A stretch of DNA of 64,000 bases, from positions 558,001 through 622,000 of the forward strand of contig CAWAFQ010000014.1 of the NCBI GenBank assembly GCA_963781345.1. The letters run 5' to 3'. The notes under the pieces were generated by a model. That model did not search any database, had not been told where the DNA came from, and saw only the letters and a list, made by a program, of their open reading frames with translations. Of this stretch, positions 44,880-54,043 are shown piece after piece (position 1 is the first letter of the stretch; each line of letters begins with the position of its first letter). The position numbers and the translations under genes were made by a program. The DNA comes from JBBRHQ01 sp963781345 (lineage in GTDB: Bacteria; Actinomycetota; Thermoleophilia; Solirubrobacterales; 70-9).

Positions 44880-47360
44880 ATGTTCGTGCGGCAAAAGCGC
44901 CGTTCGGCTTCCCCACGCCGGGGAGGCTCGGCCAAGCCCCGCAAGCCTGCAAAGCGCCGGCCGGCGGCGCGACGCCGCTCGCCGCTGCCGGCGGGCGTCG
45001 AGCAGCGCCACCTCGACATCGCCGGACTGACCCTGGTCGCGATCGGCGTCTACCTGACGCTCGTCCTCTACCTCGGCTGGGAGGGTGGCAGGGTCGGCTC
45101 GGCGGCCGAGACCGGCCTCACCTTCCTCGCCGGCAAGGTCGCCTACCTGATCCCGGTTGCCCTCTTCGTCTGCGGCGCGGCGCTGATCCTGAAGCCGTTC
45201 CTGCCGGCGATCAAGCCGCTGCGGACAGGGGGGCTCTGCCTGCTGGCGGGACTGTTGCTCGCGTTCGCCGCGCAGACCGCGGGTCTGGGGCCGAACCAGC
45301 CGGTCCGCGCCGATCTCTTCGACTCGAGCTGGTTCCCCGATCACGGTGGAATCCTCGGTGAGGCGATGTACTGGGCGACCTCGACGCTGTTCCAGCGTGT
45401 CGGGTCCCACATCGTCGCCGTGCTCTTGATCATCGCCGGCGCGCTGCTGCTGACGGGGACCTCGATCGCAACCTTCCTGACGACAACCGGCCGGGCGCTG
45501 CGAAAGGCCCGCGACGGCACCGGCGAGATCGCGCGCACAGTCACGATGGGCCGCACCGGGCAGCGCCAGCCTGGGCGCGGCAGCCTCGACTCCGCCGCCG
45601 ACGTCATGGACGATTACCCCGATGAGGACGCGATCGCGCCGACCGTCGCCGTCCTCGAGGGCGCAGAGGACCGCGACGAGTCCGAGTATGAGGCCGTCAC
45701 CGAAGACTTCGACGCAGAGCTTCACGATCTCGAGGCAGAGGCCGAGGCGGATCCCGGGGCAGGGGCCGAGATCGTCGCGCCCGGCGCGGGCGAGGCGGTC
45801 GCCCCGACGACGCCGATGGGGAACAAGCGCGGCGTCACCGCCTCAGAGGAGATCGACTACAAGCTGCCGCCGGCGAGGGCGTTGCAGAAGGGCCGCAAGG
45901 ACTCAGGGCCCGATCCGCGCGATCAGGAGGCGGTCGGCCGCAAGCTGGTCGAGACGCTGGGTCATTTCGGGGTCGAGGCGCGGATCGTCGGCATCGTCAG
46001 CGGCCCCCACGTCTCCCGCTATGAGCTGCGCCTGGCACCCGGGACGAAGGTGAAGAAGGTGACCGAGCTCGCCAACGACCTCGCCTACGCGCTCGCCTCC
46101 ACCGACATTCGCATCCTGGCTCCGATTCCGGGCAAGCAGGCGGTGGGCGTCGAGGTTCCCAACGCAAGGCGCCGGATCGTTCGCCTCGGCGACATCTACG
46201 CGGGCCGGCCCGAGAAGACCTCGCCCCTGGTCGCCTGGCTGGGCAAGGGAATCGACGGAAACGCGGTCTGGACCGATCTTGCGAAGATGCCGCACGTTCT
46301 GGTCGCCGGAACGACGGGATCGGGCAAGTCCGGCTGTGTCAACGCGATCCTCTGCTCGATCCTCATGCACGCCTCGCCGAATGAGGTCCGCCTGGTTCTG
46401 GTCGACCCCAAGCAGGTCGAGCTCAACCACTACGAGACCGTCCCCCATCTGCTGACGCCGGTGGTGACCTCACCACGGCTTGCGGCCAACGTCCTCGCCA
46501 ACCTGATCGGGGAGATGGAGAGCCGATACGGGATCATGGGAGAGGCCCGCTGCCGAAACCTGGCCGAGCTCAACCGGGCCCGGGCAAAGGCGGGCGAGGC
46601 GCCACTCCCGCACATTCTCTGCGTGATCGACGAGCTCGCCGACCTGATGATGGTCGCGCCGGCCGAGGTCGAGGACTCGATCATCCGCCTCGCACAGAAA
46701 TCGCGCGCGACCGGGATTCACCTCGTGCTGGCGACGCAGCGTCCCTCGACCGACATCATCACCGGGACGATCAAGGTCAACATCCCGGCCCGGATCGCGT
46801 TCGCCGTCTCCTCTCAGACAGACTCGAGGGTGATCCTCGACCAGGGCGGCGCCGAGGCGCTTCTCGGGCAGGGGGACATGCTCTTCCGCGGCGCCGGCAC
46901 CTCGAAGCTGGCGCGGATCCAGGGCGCCTTCATCACCGAGGAGGAGACTGCGCGGATCACCGAGCACTGGTCCAAGCAGGGGCAGCCCGAGTTCGAGGCC
47001 GAGCTGCTCGAGGCCCGCGAGGAGGTCCCCGGCGAGGGTGAGGACGGCGAGTTCAATCCGGACCGCGATGACCTGCTCGAGGAGGCGATCCGGCTGGTCG
47101 TGCAGACCGATACCGCCTCGGTCTCGATGATCCAGCGCCGGCTGCGCGTCGGCTACACCCGCGCCGGGCGACTGATCGACATGCTCGAGCGCCGCGGCGT
47201 GATCTCGGGGTATGAGGGCTCGAAGCCGCGCCAGGTCCTGATCACCGAGGCCGATCTGCCGCGCGTTCTCGGCAACCCTGTGCCCGATGGCCCGGCCGGG
47301 CCGCCCGCTGCTGGGGACGGCCCCGAGGCAGAGCCGGTGAGCAGCTCACACGACGTCTGA
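44880..47360 (+). CDS. ftsK: DNA translocase FtsK/SpoIIIE
   Basis: Septal ATPase that moves chromosome ends during division. The ATG at 44880 has GAAAGGGG before it. 826 residues: a basic N-terminus, four membrane segments (about 45-205), an acidic linker (about 245-300), an alpha/beta motor with Walker A VAGTTGSGKSG (near 478) and LVDPKQVELNHY, and a C-terminal gamma winged helix (TASVSMIQRRLRVGYTRAGRLIDMLERRGVIS) for polar DNA sequence reading. Confidence 0.95.
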   Translation: MFVRQKRRSASPRRGGSAKPRKPAKRRPAARRRSPLPAGVEQRHLDIAGLTLVAIGVYLTLVLYLGWEGGRVGSAAETGLTFLAGKVAYLIPVALFVCGAALILKPFLPAIKPLRTGGLCLLAGLLLAFAAQTAGLGPNQPVRADLFDSSWFPDHGGILGEAMYWATSTLFQRVGSHIVAVLLIIAGALLLTGTSIATFLTTTGRALRKARDGTGEIARTVTMGRTGQRQPGRGSLDSAADVMDDYPDEDAIAPTVAVLEGAEDRDESEYEAVTEDFDAELHDLEAEAEADPGAGAEIVAPGAGEAVAPTTPMGNKRGVTASEEIDYKLPPARALQKGRKDSGPDPRDQEAVGRKLVETLGHFGVEARIVGIVSGPHVSRYELRLAPGTKVKKVTELANDLAYALASTDIRILAPIPGKQAVGVEVPNARRRIVRLGDIYAGRPEKTSPLVAWLGKGIDGNAVWTDLAKMPHVLVAGTTGSGKSGCVNAILCSILMHASPNEVRLVLVDPKQVELNHYETVPHLLTPVVTSPRLAANVLANLIGEMESRYGIMGEARCRNLAELNRARAKAGEAPLPHILCVIDELADLMMVAPAEVEDSIIRLAQKSRATGIHLVLATQRPSTDIITGTIKVNIPARIAFAVSSQTDSRVILDQGGAEALLGQGDMLFRGAGTSKLARIQGAFITEEETARITEHWSKQGQPEFEAELLEAREEVPGEGEDGEFNPDRDDLLEEAIRLVVQTDTASVSMIQRRLRVGYTRAGRLIDMLERRGVISGYEGSKPRQVLITEADLPRVLGNPVPDGPAGPPAAGDGPEAEPVSSSHDV

Positions 47361-47418
47361 GCGAACCCCGCCGCCAGCGGGCGCCCCCCGGGGCGGCGCC
47401 AGAGGACAATAGGCACAG

Positions 47419-48204
47419 ATGTCGCCACACGATCCAGCCATCGGAGGGGCCCTCCGCGACGCCAGGCACAGGCGCAAGATCGACCTCACACAGGTCGAGG
47501 CCGAGACCAAGATCCGGCTCCGCTACCTGCGGGCGCTCGAGAACGAGGAGTGGGATGTGCTCCCCGGCGGCGCATACAACCGGGCGTTCATCCGCACTTA
47601 CGCGGACTTCCTCGGCCTCGACGGGGAGCGCCTGGCCGAGGAGTACCAGCGTCGCCTCGAGGACTCCGAGCCAGATGGCGGTAGGGCCCGCGAGGCCGGC
47701 TTGCCGCAGAGGCCGGCGAGAGGTGGGGAAGGGGCAGGGCTCCCGAGGGGCGCGATCGCGGCGCTGATATCGGTCGCCTTGCTGGCCGCCCTGATCGCGA
47801 TCGCCCTGCTGGGCGGCGGCAACGGGTCGCCGGACGGCACCTCGCCGGCGCCGGCGCCGGCGCCGAAGCAGAAGTCGGGGGGAACGGGGAAGCCTGCAAA
47901 CCGCGCGAACCCGCCCGCGCGGGGGATCTCGCTGCGGCTTGCGGCGCAGGCCGACGTCTGGGTCTGTCTGCTCGGCGCCGACGGCGCGAAGCTCGTCGAT
48001 GGGCGCGTAATCGGCGCCGGCGCCGAGGTGGGCCCATTCCGGTCCGGTAGTTTCACTGTCGCGTTCGGAAACGGCTCAATTGCGATGCAGATAGACGGAA
48101 AGCAGGTTCCCTTGGAGGACACCCCCAACCCGGTCGGCTACGAGGTCGCCCCCGACGGCGCCGTCCGCCCTCTCCCGGAGGCCCGGCGGCCGACCTGCCA
48201 GTGA
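47419..48204 (+). CDS. RodZ-like helix-turn-helix membrane protein
   Basis: 261 residues. Cytoplasmic HTH (ALRDARHRRKIDLTQVEAETKIRLRYLRALENEEWDVLPGGAYNRAFIRTYADFLGLDG) at about 8-75, one membrane segment at about 110-132, a Pro/Ala/Lys linker, and a C-terminal DUF4115-type domain (LRLAAQADVWVCLLGADG). This is the RodZ layout, which links MreB to the membrane in rods. Position between ftsK and cinA is usual. No mreB in this window. Confidence 0.88.
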   Translation: MSPHDPAIGGALRDARHRRKIDLTQVEAETKIRLRYLRALENEEWDVLPGGAYNRAFIRTYADFLGLDGERLAEEYQRRLEDSEPDGGRAREAGLPQRPARGGEGAGLPRGAIAALISVALLAALIAIALLGGGNGSPDGTSPAPAPAPKQKSGGTGKPANRANPPARGISLRLAAQADVWVCLLGADGAKLVDGRVIGAGAEVGPFRSGSFTVAFGNGSIAMQIDGKQVPLEDTPNPVGYEVAPDGAVRPLPEARRPTCQ

Positions 48205-48214
48205 TAGTGATCGC

Positions 48215-49498
48215 TTGACCCCCGTCAGAGCAGGGATCGTGGTCACCGGGACCGAGGTCCTGACCGGCCGGGTGACCGACCGCAACGGCCCCTGGATCTC
48301 AGAGCGGCTCGCTGAGCGCGGCGTCGAGGTCGCCCACATTCTCGTCGTCGGTGATCGCCCCGGCGACCTCGAGGCGGCGCTTCGCTTCATGGCGGCAGAG
48401 GGGCTCGACCTGATCGTCACCTCGGGTGGCCTCGGGCCGACCGCGGACGATCTCACCGCCGAGATCGTCGCTCGCTTCGCCGGTCGCGAGATGGTCCTCG
48501 ACACCGATATGGAGGAGAAGATCGCGGCGATCCTGCGAGCCTTCGCCAGCCGCTGGAGGCGATTCGACGAGGAGGCCATCCTCGCCGCCAACCGCAAGCA
48601 GGCGATGATCCCGCAGGGCGCGACCCCGATCGACCCGGTCGGCACCGCCCCGGGCCTGGTCGTCCCGGCCGGCGAGGCGGTGGTCGTCGTCCTCCCGGGC
48701 CCGCCGCGGGAGCTGCAGCCGATGTGGAGCTCGGCGGTCGCGACCGAGGCGGTGCGCGAGCTCCTCTCGCGGGCGACGTCGCTGAACGCATGGACGCTGC
48801 GGATGTTCGGCGTGCCCGAGTCCGAGATCGCCCGCAGCCTGGTCGAGATCCGCTTGGCGGGGACCGACACAGACGCGGTCGAGATCACCACCTGCCTGCG
48901 GCGCGGCGAGATCGAGATCGACGTGCGCTGGCGCCAGGAGGCCGAGGGCGAGGCAGAGGCCGTGAGACAGGGCCTGATCGAGCGCCATCGGCGCTACGTC
49001 TTCAGCGAGGACACGACGACGATCGACGAGATCGTCGCCGGACTGCTGCGCGGCCACCGCCTCGGGCTCGCCGAGTCCTGCAGCGGCGGCCAGATGGCGT
49101 CGCGGATCACCTCGATCCCGGGTGCGTCGGAGTATTTCGCCGGCAGCGCCGTCACCTACTCGAACCAGGCCAAGGTGTCCCTGCTCGGCGTCGACCCGGC
49201 CCTGATCGAGCGCCACGGCGCCGTCTCGCCCGAGGTCGCCGAGGCGATGGCTCTGGGGGCGCTCGAGCGCTTCGAAGCCGACGTATCGGTGGCAATCACC
49301 GGGATCGCGGGTCCCGAGGGCGGGACCGAGGAGAAACCGGTCGGCTACGTCTGCTTCAACGCCAGGCTCGCCGACGGCACCGTCCTCGCCCGCGACCCCG
49401 TCATCCCCGGCGGCCGAGAGGACATCCGCGAGCGCTCCGGGTTGGTCGGGATGCATCTGCTGCGGACGCTGCTGGGTGGCGCCGAAGCGCCGCTGTGA
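48215..49498 (+). CDS. cinA: CinA family protein
   Basis: 427 residues, TTG start. N-terminal MoaB-like domain (IVVTGTEVLTGRVTDRNGPWISERL, VTSGGLGPTADDLTAEIV) and C-terminal nicotinamide-nucleotide amidase domain (LAESCSGGQMASRITSIPGASEYFAGSAVTYSN, ITGIAGPEGGTEEKPVG). Repairs or recycles NMN and related pyridine nucleotides. In the usual cinA-thpR-recA-recX neighbourhood, here interrupted by two hydrolase genes. Confidence 0.93.
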   Translation: MTPVRAGIVVTGTEVLTGRVTDRNGPWISERLAERGVEVAHILVVGDRPGDLEAALRFMAAEGLDLIVTSGGLGPTADDLTAEIVARFAGREMVLDTDMEEKIAAILRAFASRWRRFDEEAILAANRKQAMIPQGATPIDPVGTAPGLVVPAGEAVVVVLPGPPRELQPMWSSAVATEAVRELLSRATSLNAWTLRMFGVPESEIARSLVEIRLAGTDTDAVEITTCLRRGEIEIDVRWRQEAEGEAEAVRQGLIERHRRYVFSEDTTTIDEIVAGLLRGHRLGLAESCSGGQMASRITSIPGASEYFAGSAVTYSNQAKVSLLGVDPALIERHGAVSPEVAEAMALGALERFEADVSVAITGIAGPEGGTEEKPVGYVCFNARLADGTVLARDPVIPGGREDIRERSGLVGMHLLRTLLGGAEAPL

Positions 49499-50637
49499 GC
49501 GGCGAGAGGGCAGGAGCCATCGGTCCGCGGCCGGAGGAGCCCGAGGCGTTCTCGATCGATGTCGAGGAAGCGGTTCTGGTCGAACTGCGCAGGCGGTTGC
49601 GGGAGACGCGCTGGCCGGCACAGCCGCCGGGCGAGGGCTGGGGGCTGGGGGCCGACGTCGGCTACGTGCGTGAGCTCTGCGACCACTGGGCCGAGCGCTA
49701 CGACTGGCGCGAGTTCGAAGGGCGGCTGAACGAGCTGCCGGGCTTTCGCTGGCGCGGAATCCATTTCTGGCACCTGCGCTCCGAGGGGAGGGGGCTGCCG
49801 GTGGTCCTGATCCACGGCTGGCCCGGCGGGCCGATCGAGTTCCTCGAACTGATCCCGCTGCTGCTCGCGGCCGGCCACGACGTAATCGTTCCCTCGCTCC
49901 CCGGATACGCGTTCTCCGAGGACCCGGGCGCCGTGCTCAACGTCGCCGCCGTCGCAGCGCGGCTGCGCGAACTGGTCGAGGAGGGGATCGGCGTCGAGCG
50001 CTACGCGGTCCAGGGCGGCGATTGGGGGGCGCCGATTGCGGCGCGGATGGCCTTCGACTCGCCACAGACGGCGACGGCGCTGCACATCAATGCCGTCTCG
50101 GTGCTGCCCGCCCCCGGCAACCTGGAGCAGCCGCCGCTGAGCGAGGCCGAGCGCGACTACATCCAGCGGGGGCTGCGCTACCGAACCGGCGAGGGATTCC
50201 ACCTCGTCCTGCAGTCAGCCGCGCCCGACGCCGTCGCGGTCGCCTTCAACGACTCCCCGGCCGGTCTCGCCGCCTGGCTCGTCGAGAAGTTCCGCCGCTG
50301 GAGCGATTGCGGCGGCGAGGTCGAGCGCCGCTTCTCCAAAGACGACCTCTGCGGCTTTCTGACGATGTACTGGGCGACCGGGACGATCGCCTCCTCGATG
50401 CGCCTCTACCTCGGCGAGAGGCGGGAACGGTGGCGCCTGGGCCCCACTGAGCGGATCGAGGTCCCGTGCGGAGTCGCCGATTTCCCGCGAGAGATCATCC
50501 GCGCGCCGCGGGAGTGGGGCGAGCGCTTCCTCGAGATCCGCCGCTGGAGCGAGTTCGAGCGCGGCGGGCACTTCGCCGCCCTCGAGGAGCCGGAGCTGCT
50601 GGCCGGCGACGTGATCGCCTTCCTCGGCGAAATCTAG
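49495..50637 (+). CDS. Epoxide hydrolase (EHN-type alpha/beta hydrolase)
   Basis: 380 residues, GTG overlapping cinA by 4 bp. N-terminal EHN domain (PEAFSIDVEEAVLVELRRRLRETRWPAQPPGEGWGLGADVGYVREL), oxyanion motif HGWPGGPIEF, nucleophile Asp in VQGGDWGAP and C-terminal GGHFAALEEPE with the catalytic His. Similar to microsomal-type epoxide hydrolases. Convergent with and overlapping the next gene by 4 bp. Confidence 0.9.
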   Translation: MSGERAGAIGPRPEEPEAFSIDVEEAVLVELRRRLRETRWPAQPPGEGWGLGADVGYVRELCDHWAERYDWREFEGRLNELPGFRWRGIHFWHLRSEGRGLPVVLIHGWPGGPIEFLELIPLLLAAGHDVIVPSLPGYAFSEDPGAVLNVAAVAARLRELVEEGIGVERYAVQGGDWGAPIAARMAFDSPQTATALHINAVSVLPAPGNLEQPPLSEAERDYIQRGLRYRTGEGFHLVLQSAAPDAVAVAFNDSPAGLAAWLVEKFRRWSDCGGEVERRFSKDDLCGFLTMYWATGTIASSMRLYLGERRERWRLGPTERIEVPCGVADFPREIIRAPREWGERFLEIRRWSEFERGGHFAALEEPELLAGDVIAFLGEI

Positions 50638-51509
50638 GCCGCCCGGGCGAAGAGGGCCAGGGCGCGCTTGGCGACGAGGTCGGGCTTCTCGTCGACGATG
50701 AAGTGGCTGCAGTCGTCGACCAGCTCGACGGTGAGGTCGTCGGCGTGGCTCTCGTAGCCGCCGCTGACGAGGCGACGGGAGATCATCAGGTCGTCGCGCC
50801 CGAAGAGGAGGAGTGCGGGGACGGTGAGGCGCTCGTCCGCGTATGTGCCCTCGAAGGCGGCGAGGAAGGAGGCGACGTAGCTACGGTAGAGCTGCTGGGT
50901 GACGTGGACGCGCGAGGGGGCGGCGAGCGGCGCCGCGAAGGTCTCGATCTCGTCCTCGGAGAAGGGGTTGCCGACGGTCCCCCGGAGCAGCCGTCCACGG
51001 GCAAAGCCGCGCCGCATCAGCGCCGGGCCGAGAGGCGAGGCGTTGAGCAGCGCGTACCAGCTGCGCCAGAGCTGGTCGAGGCCCTCGAGCCCGACCGGGG
51101 GCCACGGGTGCGGGGTGTTGCAGGCGACGAGCGCGCCGATGCGGTCGCGGTGATGCAGACCGAGGAGAAAGGCGGTGAAGCCGCCCCAGTCGTGGCCGAT
51201 GACCTCGACGCGCTCGATCCCCAGCGCGTCGAGCAGGGCGATCTGGTCGGCGGCGAAGGTCTCGGGGTCATAGCCCCACCCGGGCGCCTCGGTCCAGCCG
51301 AATCCGCGCAGGTCGGGAGCGATCAGGCGGTGGCTGCCGAGCATGCGACCGATCACCCGGTGCCAGCTGTAATGGTTCTGGGGCCATCCGTGCAGAAGCA
51401 GGACAGGTGGGCCCTCACCCGCCTCGGCGTAGTGGACGCGGAGGCCGCCGGCGTCGACGTAGCGGTGCTCTGCGCCCTCGATCGCAGGTGGCTCGGCGAG
51501 GCTCTTCAC
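50634..51509 (-). CDS. Alpha/beta hydrolase, epoxide-hydrolase/haloalkane-dehalogenase type
   Basis: I place the start at GTG 51509, where TAGACT lies seven bases upstream (leaderless); the frame is open to an ATG at 51593 without a ribosome site. 291 residues. VLLLHGWPQNHYSWH, nucleophile Asp in GHDWGGFTAF, lid with YALLNASPLGP, and late LLFGRDDLMIS and CSHFIVDEKPD. The WPQN/HDWGG set fits EphA-like epoxide hydrolases. Its 3' end overlaps the neighbouring epoxide hydrolase head-on. Confidence 0.85.
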   Translation of the reverse strand: MKSLAEPPAIEGAEHRYVDAGGLRVHYAEAGEGPPVLLLHGWPQNHYSWHRVIGRMLGSHRLIAPDLRGFGWTEAPGWGYDPETFAADQIALLDALGIERVEVIGHDWGGFTAFLLGLHHRDRIGALVACNTPHPWPPVGLEGLDQLWRSWYALLNASPLGPALMRRGFARGRLLRGTVGNPFSEDEIETFAAPLAAPSRVHVTQQLYRSYVASFLAAFEGTYADERLTVPALLLFGRDDLMISRRLVSGGYESHADDLTVELVDDCSHFIVDEKPDLVAKRALALFARAA

Positions 51510-51621
51510 CCAGCCGAGTCTAAGGATGGGGGGCCCGGGGACGCGCTTTCGGCCCACGCATGTGGCGGATTCGTCACTTGCCGGCGTTGTCATCTGCGCC
51601 GATCGCCCCTAGGTTCATCTC

Positions 51622-52236
51622 GTGATCAGCAACCGCGAACCCGAGAGCCCGCTCGCGCGGCTCTTCATCGCGCTCGACCTGCCACCCGCGGTCAGAGCCG
51701 GGGTAGCCGCCTGGGGCGCGACGGAGTTGCATGACCCGGCGCTGCGGGCGGTGCCCGAGGACAACCTGCACATCACGCTCGTCTTCCTCGGCTCAACGCC
51801 CTTCGAGCTGATCCCGCGGGTCGCCACGGTGCTGCTGGGCAGCGGTGCAGAGGCGCCCCTGGTTCAGTTCTCGGCCGAGCCCGTGGGGCTCCCGCGCCGG
51901 GGCAGACCCGCCCGGTTCGCGCTCGAGGCGCGCTCCCGGGGGGTGGAGGAGATCCAGGCCGGGCTGGGGTCCGCGCTCGCGGAGGCTGGGCTTCATCAGC
52001 CCGAGGCGCGCCCCTTCTGGCCCCACCTGACCGTCGCGCGGGTGCGCAGGGTTGGGGGGAATCGCAGGAAAACGAGGAGGGTGGAGGGTCCGCCCGGGCC
52101 GCTGCCGGAGGCTCTGTTGCAGCCCTTCCGTGCCGTCCGGATGGCTCTCTACCTTTCGTCTTTCGGGCCAGACGGCGTGCGCTATACGCCGCTGGCGCAA
52201 GTCGAGCTGCACTCTGGTGAGGCGGCGGTGAGGTGA
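51622..52236 (+). CDS. thpR: RNA 2',3'-cyclic phosphodiesterase (2'-5' RNA ligase family)
   Basis: 204 residues. The two H-x-T motifs HITLVFLG and HLTVARV define the 2H phosphoesterase active site; RLFIALDLPP at the start is typical. GTG with TAGGTT six bases upstream (leaderless). Standard place just before recA. Confidence 0.9.
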   Translation: MISNREPESPLARLFIALDLPPAVRAGVAAWGATELHDPALRAVPEDNLHITLVFLGSTPFELIPRVATVLLGSGAEAPLVQFSAEPVGLPRRGRPARFALEARSRGVEEIQAGLGSALAEAGLHQPEARPFWPHLTVARVRRVGGNRRKTRRVEGPPGPLPEALLQPFRAVRMALYLSSFGPDGVRYTPLAQVELHSGEAAVR

Positions 52237-52241
52237 TGAGA

Positions 52242-53384
52242 ATGGCTGAAGACAAGAAGGTTTCACTGAAGGACGCCTCCAAGGAGGCCAAGGCGAAGGA
52301 CGCGGCCCTCGACGCCGCCGTCACCCAGATCGAGCGCCAGTTCGGCGCCGGCTCGGTGATGAAGCTGGGCGACGACGCCGCGGTCCAGATCGAGGCGATC
52401 CCGACCGGCTCGCTGGCGCTCGACCTGGCACTCGGCATCGGCGGCGTCCCCCGGGGGAGGATCGTCGAGATCTTCGGCCCGGAGTCCTCGGGAAAGACGA
52501 CGCTGATCTACCACATCATCGCCGAGGCCCAGGCTCGCGGAGGCATCTGTGCCTTCGTCGACACCGAGCACGCGATTGACCCCATCTACGCAAGCCGGAT
52601 CGGAGTCGATACCGACGAGCTCCTGGTCTCCCAGCCCGACCACGGTGAGCAGGCGCTCGAGATCGTCGATGTCCTCGTCCGCTCGGGCGCAGTCGACATC
52701 GTCGCCGTCGACTCGGTCGCGGCCCTGACCCCGCGAGCGGAGCTCGAGGGACAGATGGGTGAGATGCAGGTCGGCCTGCAGGCACGGCTGATGTCGCAGG
52801 CGCTGCGCAAGCTCGCCGGCAACCTCAGCCGCGCCAACACGGTCTGCCTCTTCACCAACCAGATCCGCGAGAAGATCGGTGTCCAGTTCGGGTCCCCGGA
52901 GACCCAGCCGGGCGGCCGGGCGCTGAAGTTCTACTCCTCGCAGCGACTCGACATCCGCCGCATCGAGACCCTCAAGGAGGGCACCGAGGCAGTCGGAAAC
53001 CGGGTCCGGGTGAAGGTCGTCAAGAACAAGGTGGCCTCGCCCTTCAGGTTGGCTGAGTTCGACATCGAGTACGGCGAGGGGATCTCGAAGGAGGGCAGCC
53101 TGATCGACCTCGGTCTCGAGCACGACCTGGTGCAGAAGTCGGGATCCTTCTTCTCCTACGGGGAGCTGCGGCTCGGCCAGGGCCGCAACAACGTCAAGCA
53201 GTTCCTCTCCGAGAACACCGACGTTGCCGACGAGATCGAGCGGAAGATCCTCGCGGCACTCGGGATCGAGCGCGGCGCGGCCGCGATCCAGGTCGCACCG
53301 GAGCCCGATCAGGGCAAGGGGGCGGCCGCGGAAGACGGTGGTCCGGAGGCGGAGGAGAAACCGGCTGCCAAGAAGGCCGCGTAG
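52242..53384 (+). CDS. recA: Recombinase RecA
   Basis: ATG 52242 is chosen, with GAGGTG upstream; an in-frame GTG lies at 52233. 380 residues. Walker A GPESSGKTT at 79-87, VDTEHAIDPIYA, VAVDSVAALTPRAELEG and TNQIREKIGV(Q)FGSPE. Acidic/Ala-Lys C-terminal tail. No inteins and no recognisable LexA box just upstream. Confidence 0.97.
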   Translation: MAEDKKVSLKDASKEAKAKDAALDAAVTQIERQFGAGSVMKLGDDAAVQIEAIPTGSLALDLALGIGGVPRGRIVEIFGPESSGKTTLIYHIIAEAQARGGICAFVDTEHAIDPIYASRIGVDTDELLVSQPDHGEQALEIVDVLVRSGAVDIVAVDSVAALTPRAELEGQMGEMQVGLQARLMSQALRKLAGNLSRANTVCLFTNQIREKIGVQFGSPETQPGGRALKFYSSQRLDIRRIETLKEGTEAVGNRVRVKVVKNKVASPFRLAEFDIEYGEGISKEGSLIDLGLEHDLVQKSGSFFSYGELRLGQGRNNVKQFLSENTDVADEIERKILAALGIERGAAAIQVAPEPDQGKGAAAEDGGPEAEEKPAAKKAA

Positions 53385-53399
53385 GCGCCAGGGGCACGG

Positions 53400-53849
53400 T
53401 TGGCGGACGAGCCGCTGGCAAAGGCACTCTCGGCGCTGGCTCGCAAGGAGCGAAGCGTCGCCGAGCTGAGTGAGTGGATGCGCCGGCGTGGGGTCGGCGA
53501 GAGCGAGGTCGCCGATGTCGTCGACCACCTGGTCTCGGCCGGGGCGCTCGACGACACCCGCTTCGCCGAGCGCTTCGCCGAGGACAAGCGCACCATCTCC
53601 GGTTGGGGTGCCGAGCGGATTGCAGCGGCGCTGCGCGAGCGAGGGGTGGCCGAGGCCGACGTCGAGCTGGCCCTTTCGGCCGATGACGGCGAAGCCGAGG
53701 TCGAGCGGGCCGCGGAGCTGATCGGAAGGCGCGGAATCGACCTCGGCGACGATCGTGGCCGCAATCGCGCCTTCGGGCTGCTCGTGCGCCGCGGGTACGG
53801 GTCCGAGACCGCCTACGAGGCGATCCGCCGGGCCGAAGCCGTCGGCTGA
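53400..53849 (+). CDS. recX: Regulatory protein RecX
   Basis: 149 residues, TTG start 15 bp after recA. Three-helix repeats: LARKERSVAELSEWMRRRGV, DVVDHLVSAGALDDTRFAERFAEDKR, RIAAALRERGVAEADVELAL. Inhibits RecA filaments. Confidence 0.92.
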   Translation: MADEPLAKALSALARKERSVAELSEWMRRRGVGESEVADVVDHLVSAGALDDTRFAERFAEDKRTISGWGAERIAAALRERGVAEADVELALSADDGEAEVERAAELIGRRGIDLGDDRGRNRAFGLLVRRGYGSETAYEAIRRAEAVG

Positions 53850-54043
53850 GCGCCACTCTCGAGCCCGACTCAGGGGTGGGCGTCCGGATTCAGATTTGGT
53901 CAAGCTTGCGCTCGGTATTACCCTTAGGTGCTGAGGTGTGAGTCACCTCACTGAAATCGAAACTTGAGAACGCCGCCTCGGCGGCGATGAGATTGCGGCC
54001 TCGGTCCACCGGATCCGGACACGGCGCCGGGAGAGGAACAAAT

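Noticed and set aside
53930..53965. Promoter or terminator before rny (TGAGGTG..CACCTCA hairpin)
   Set aside because: The stem is only 7 bp with no T-run and no convincing -10/-35 at proper spacing; too weak to call.
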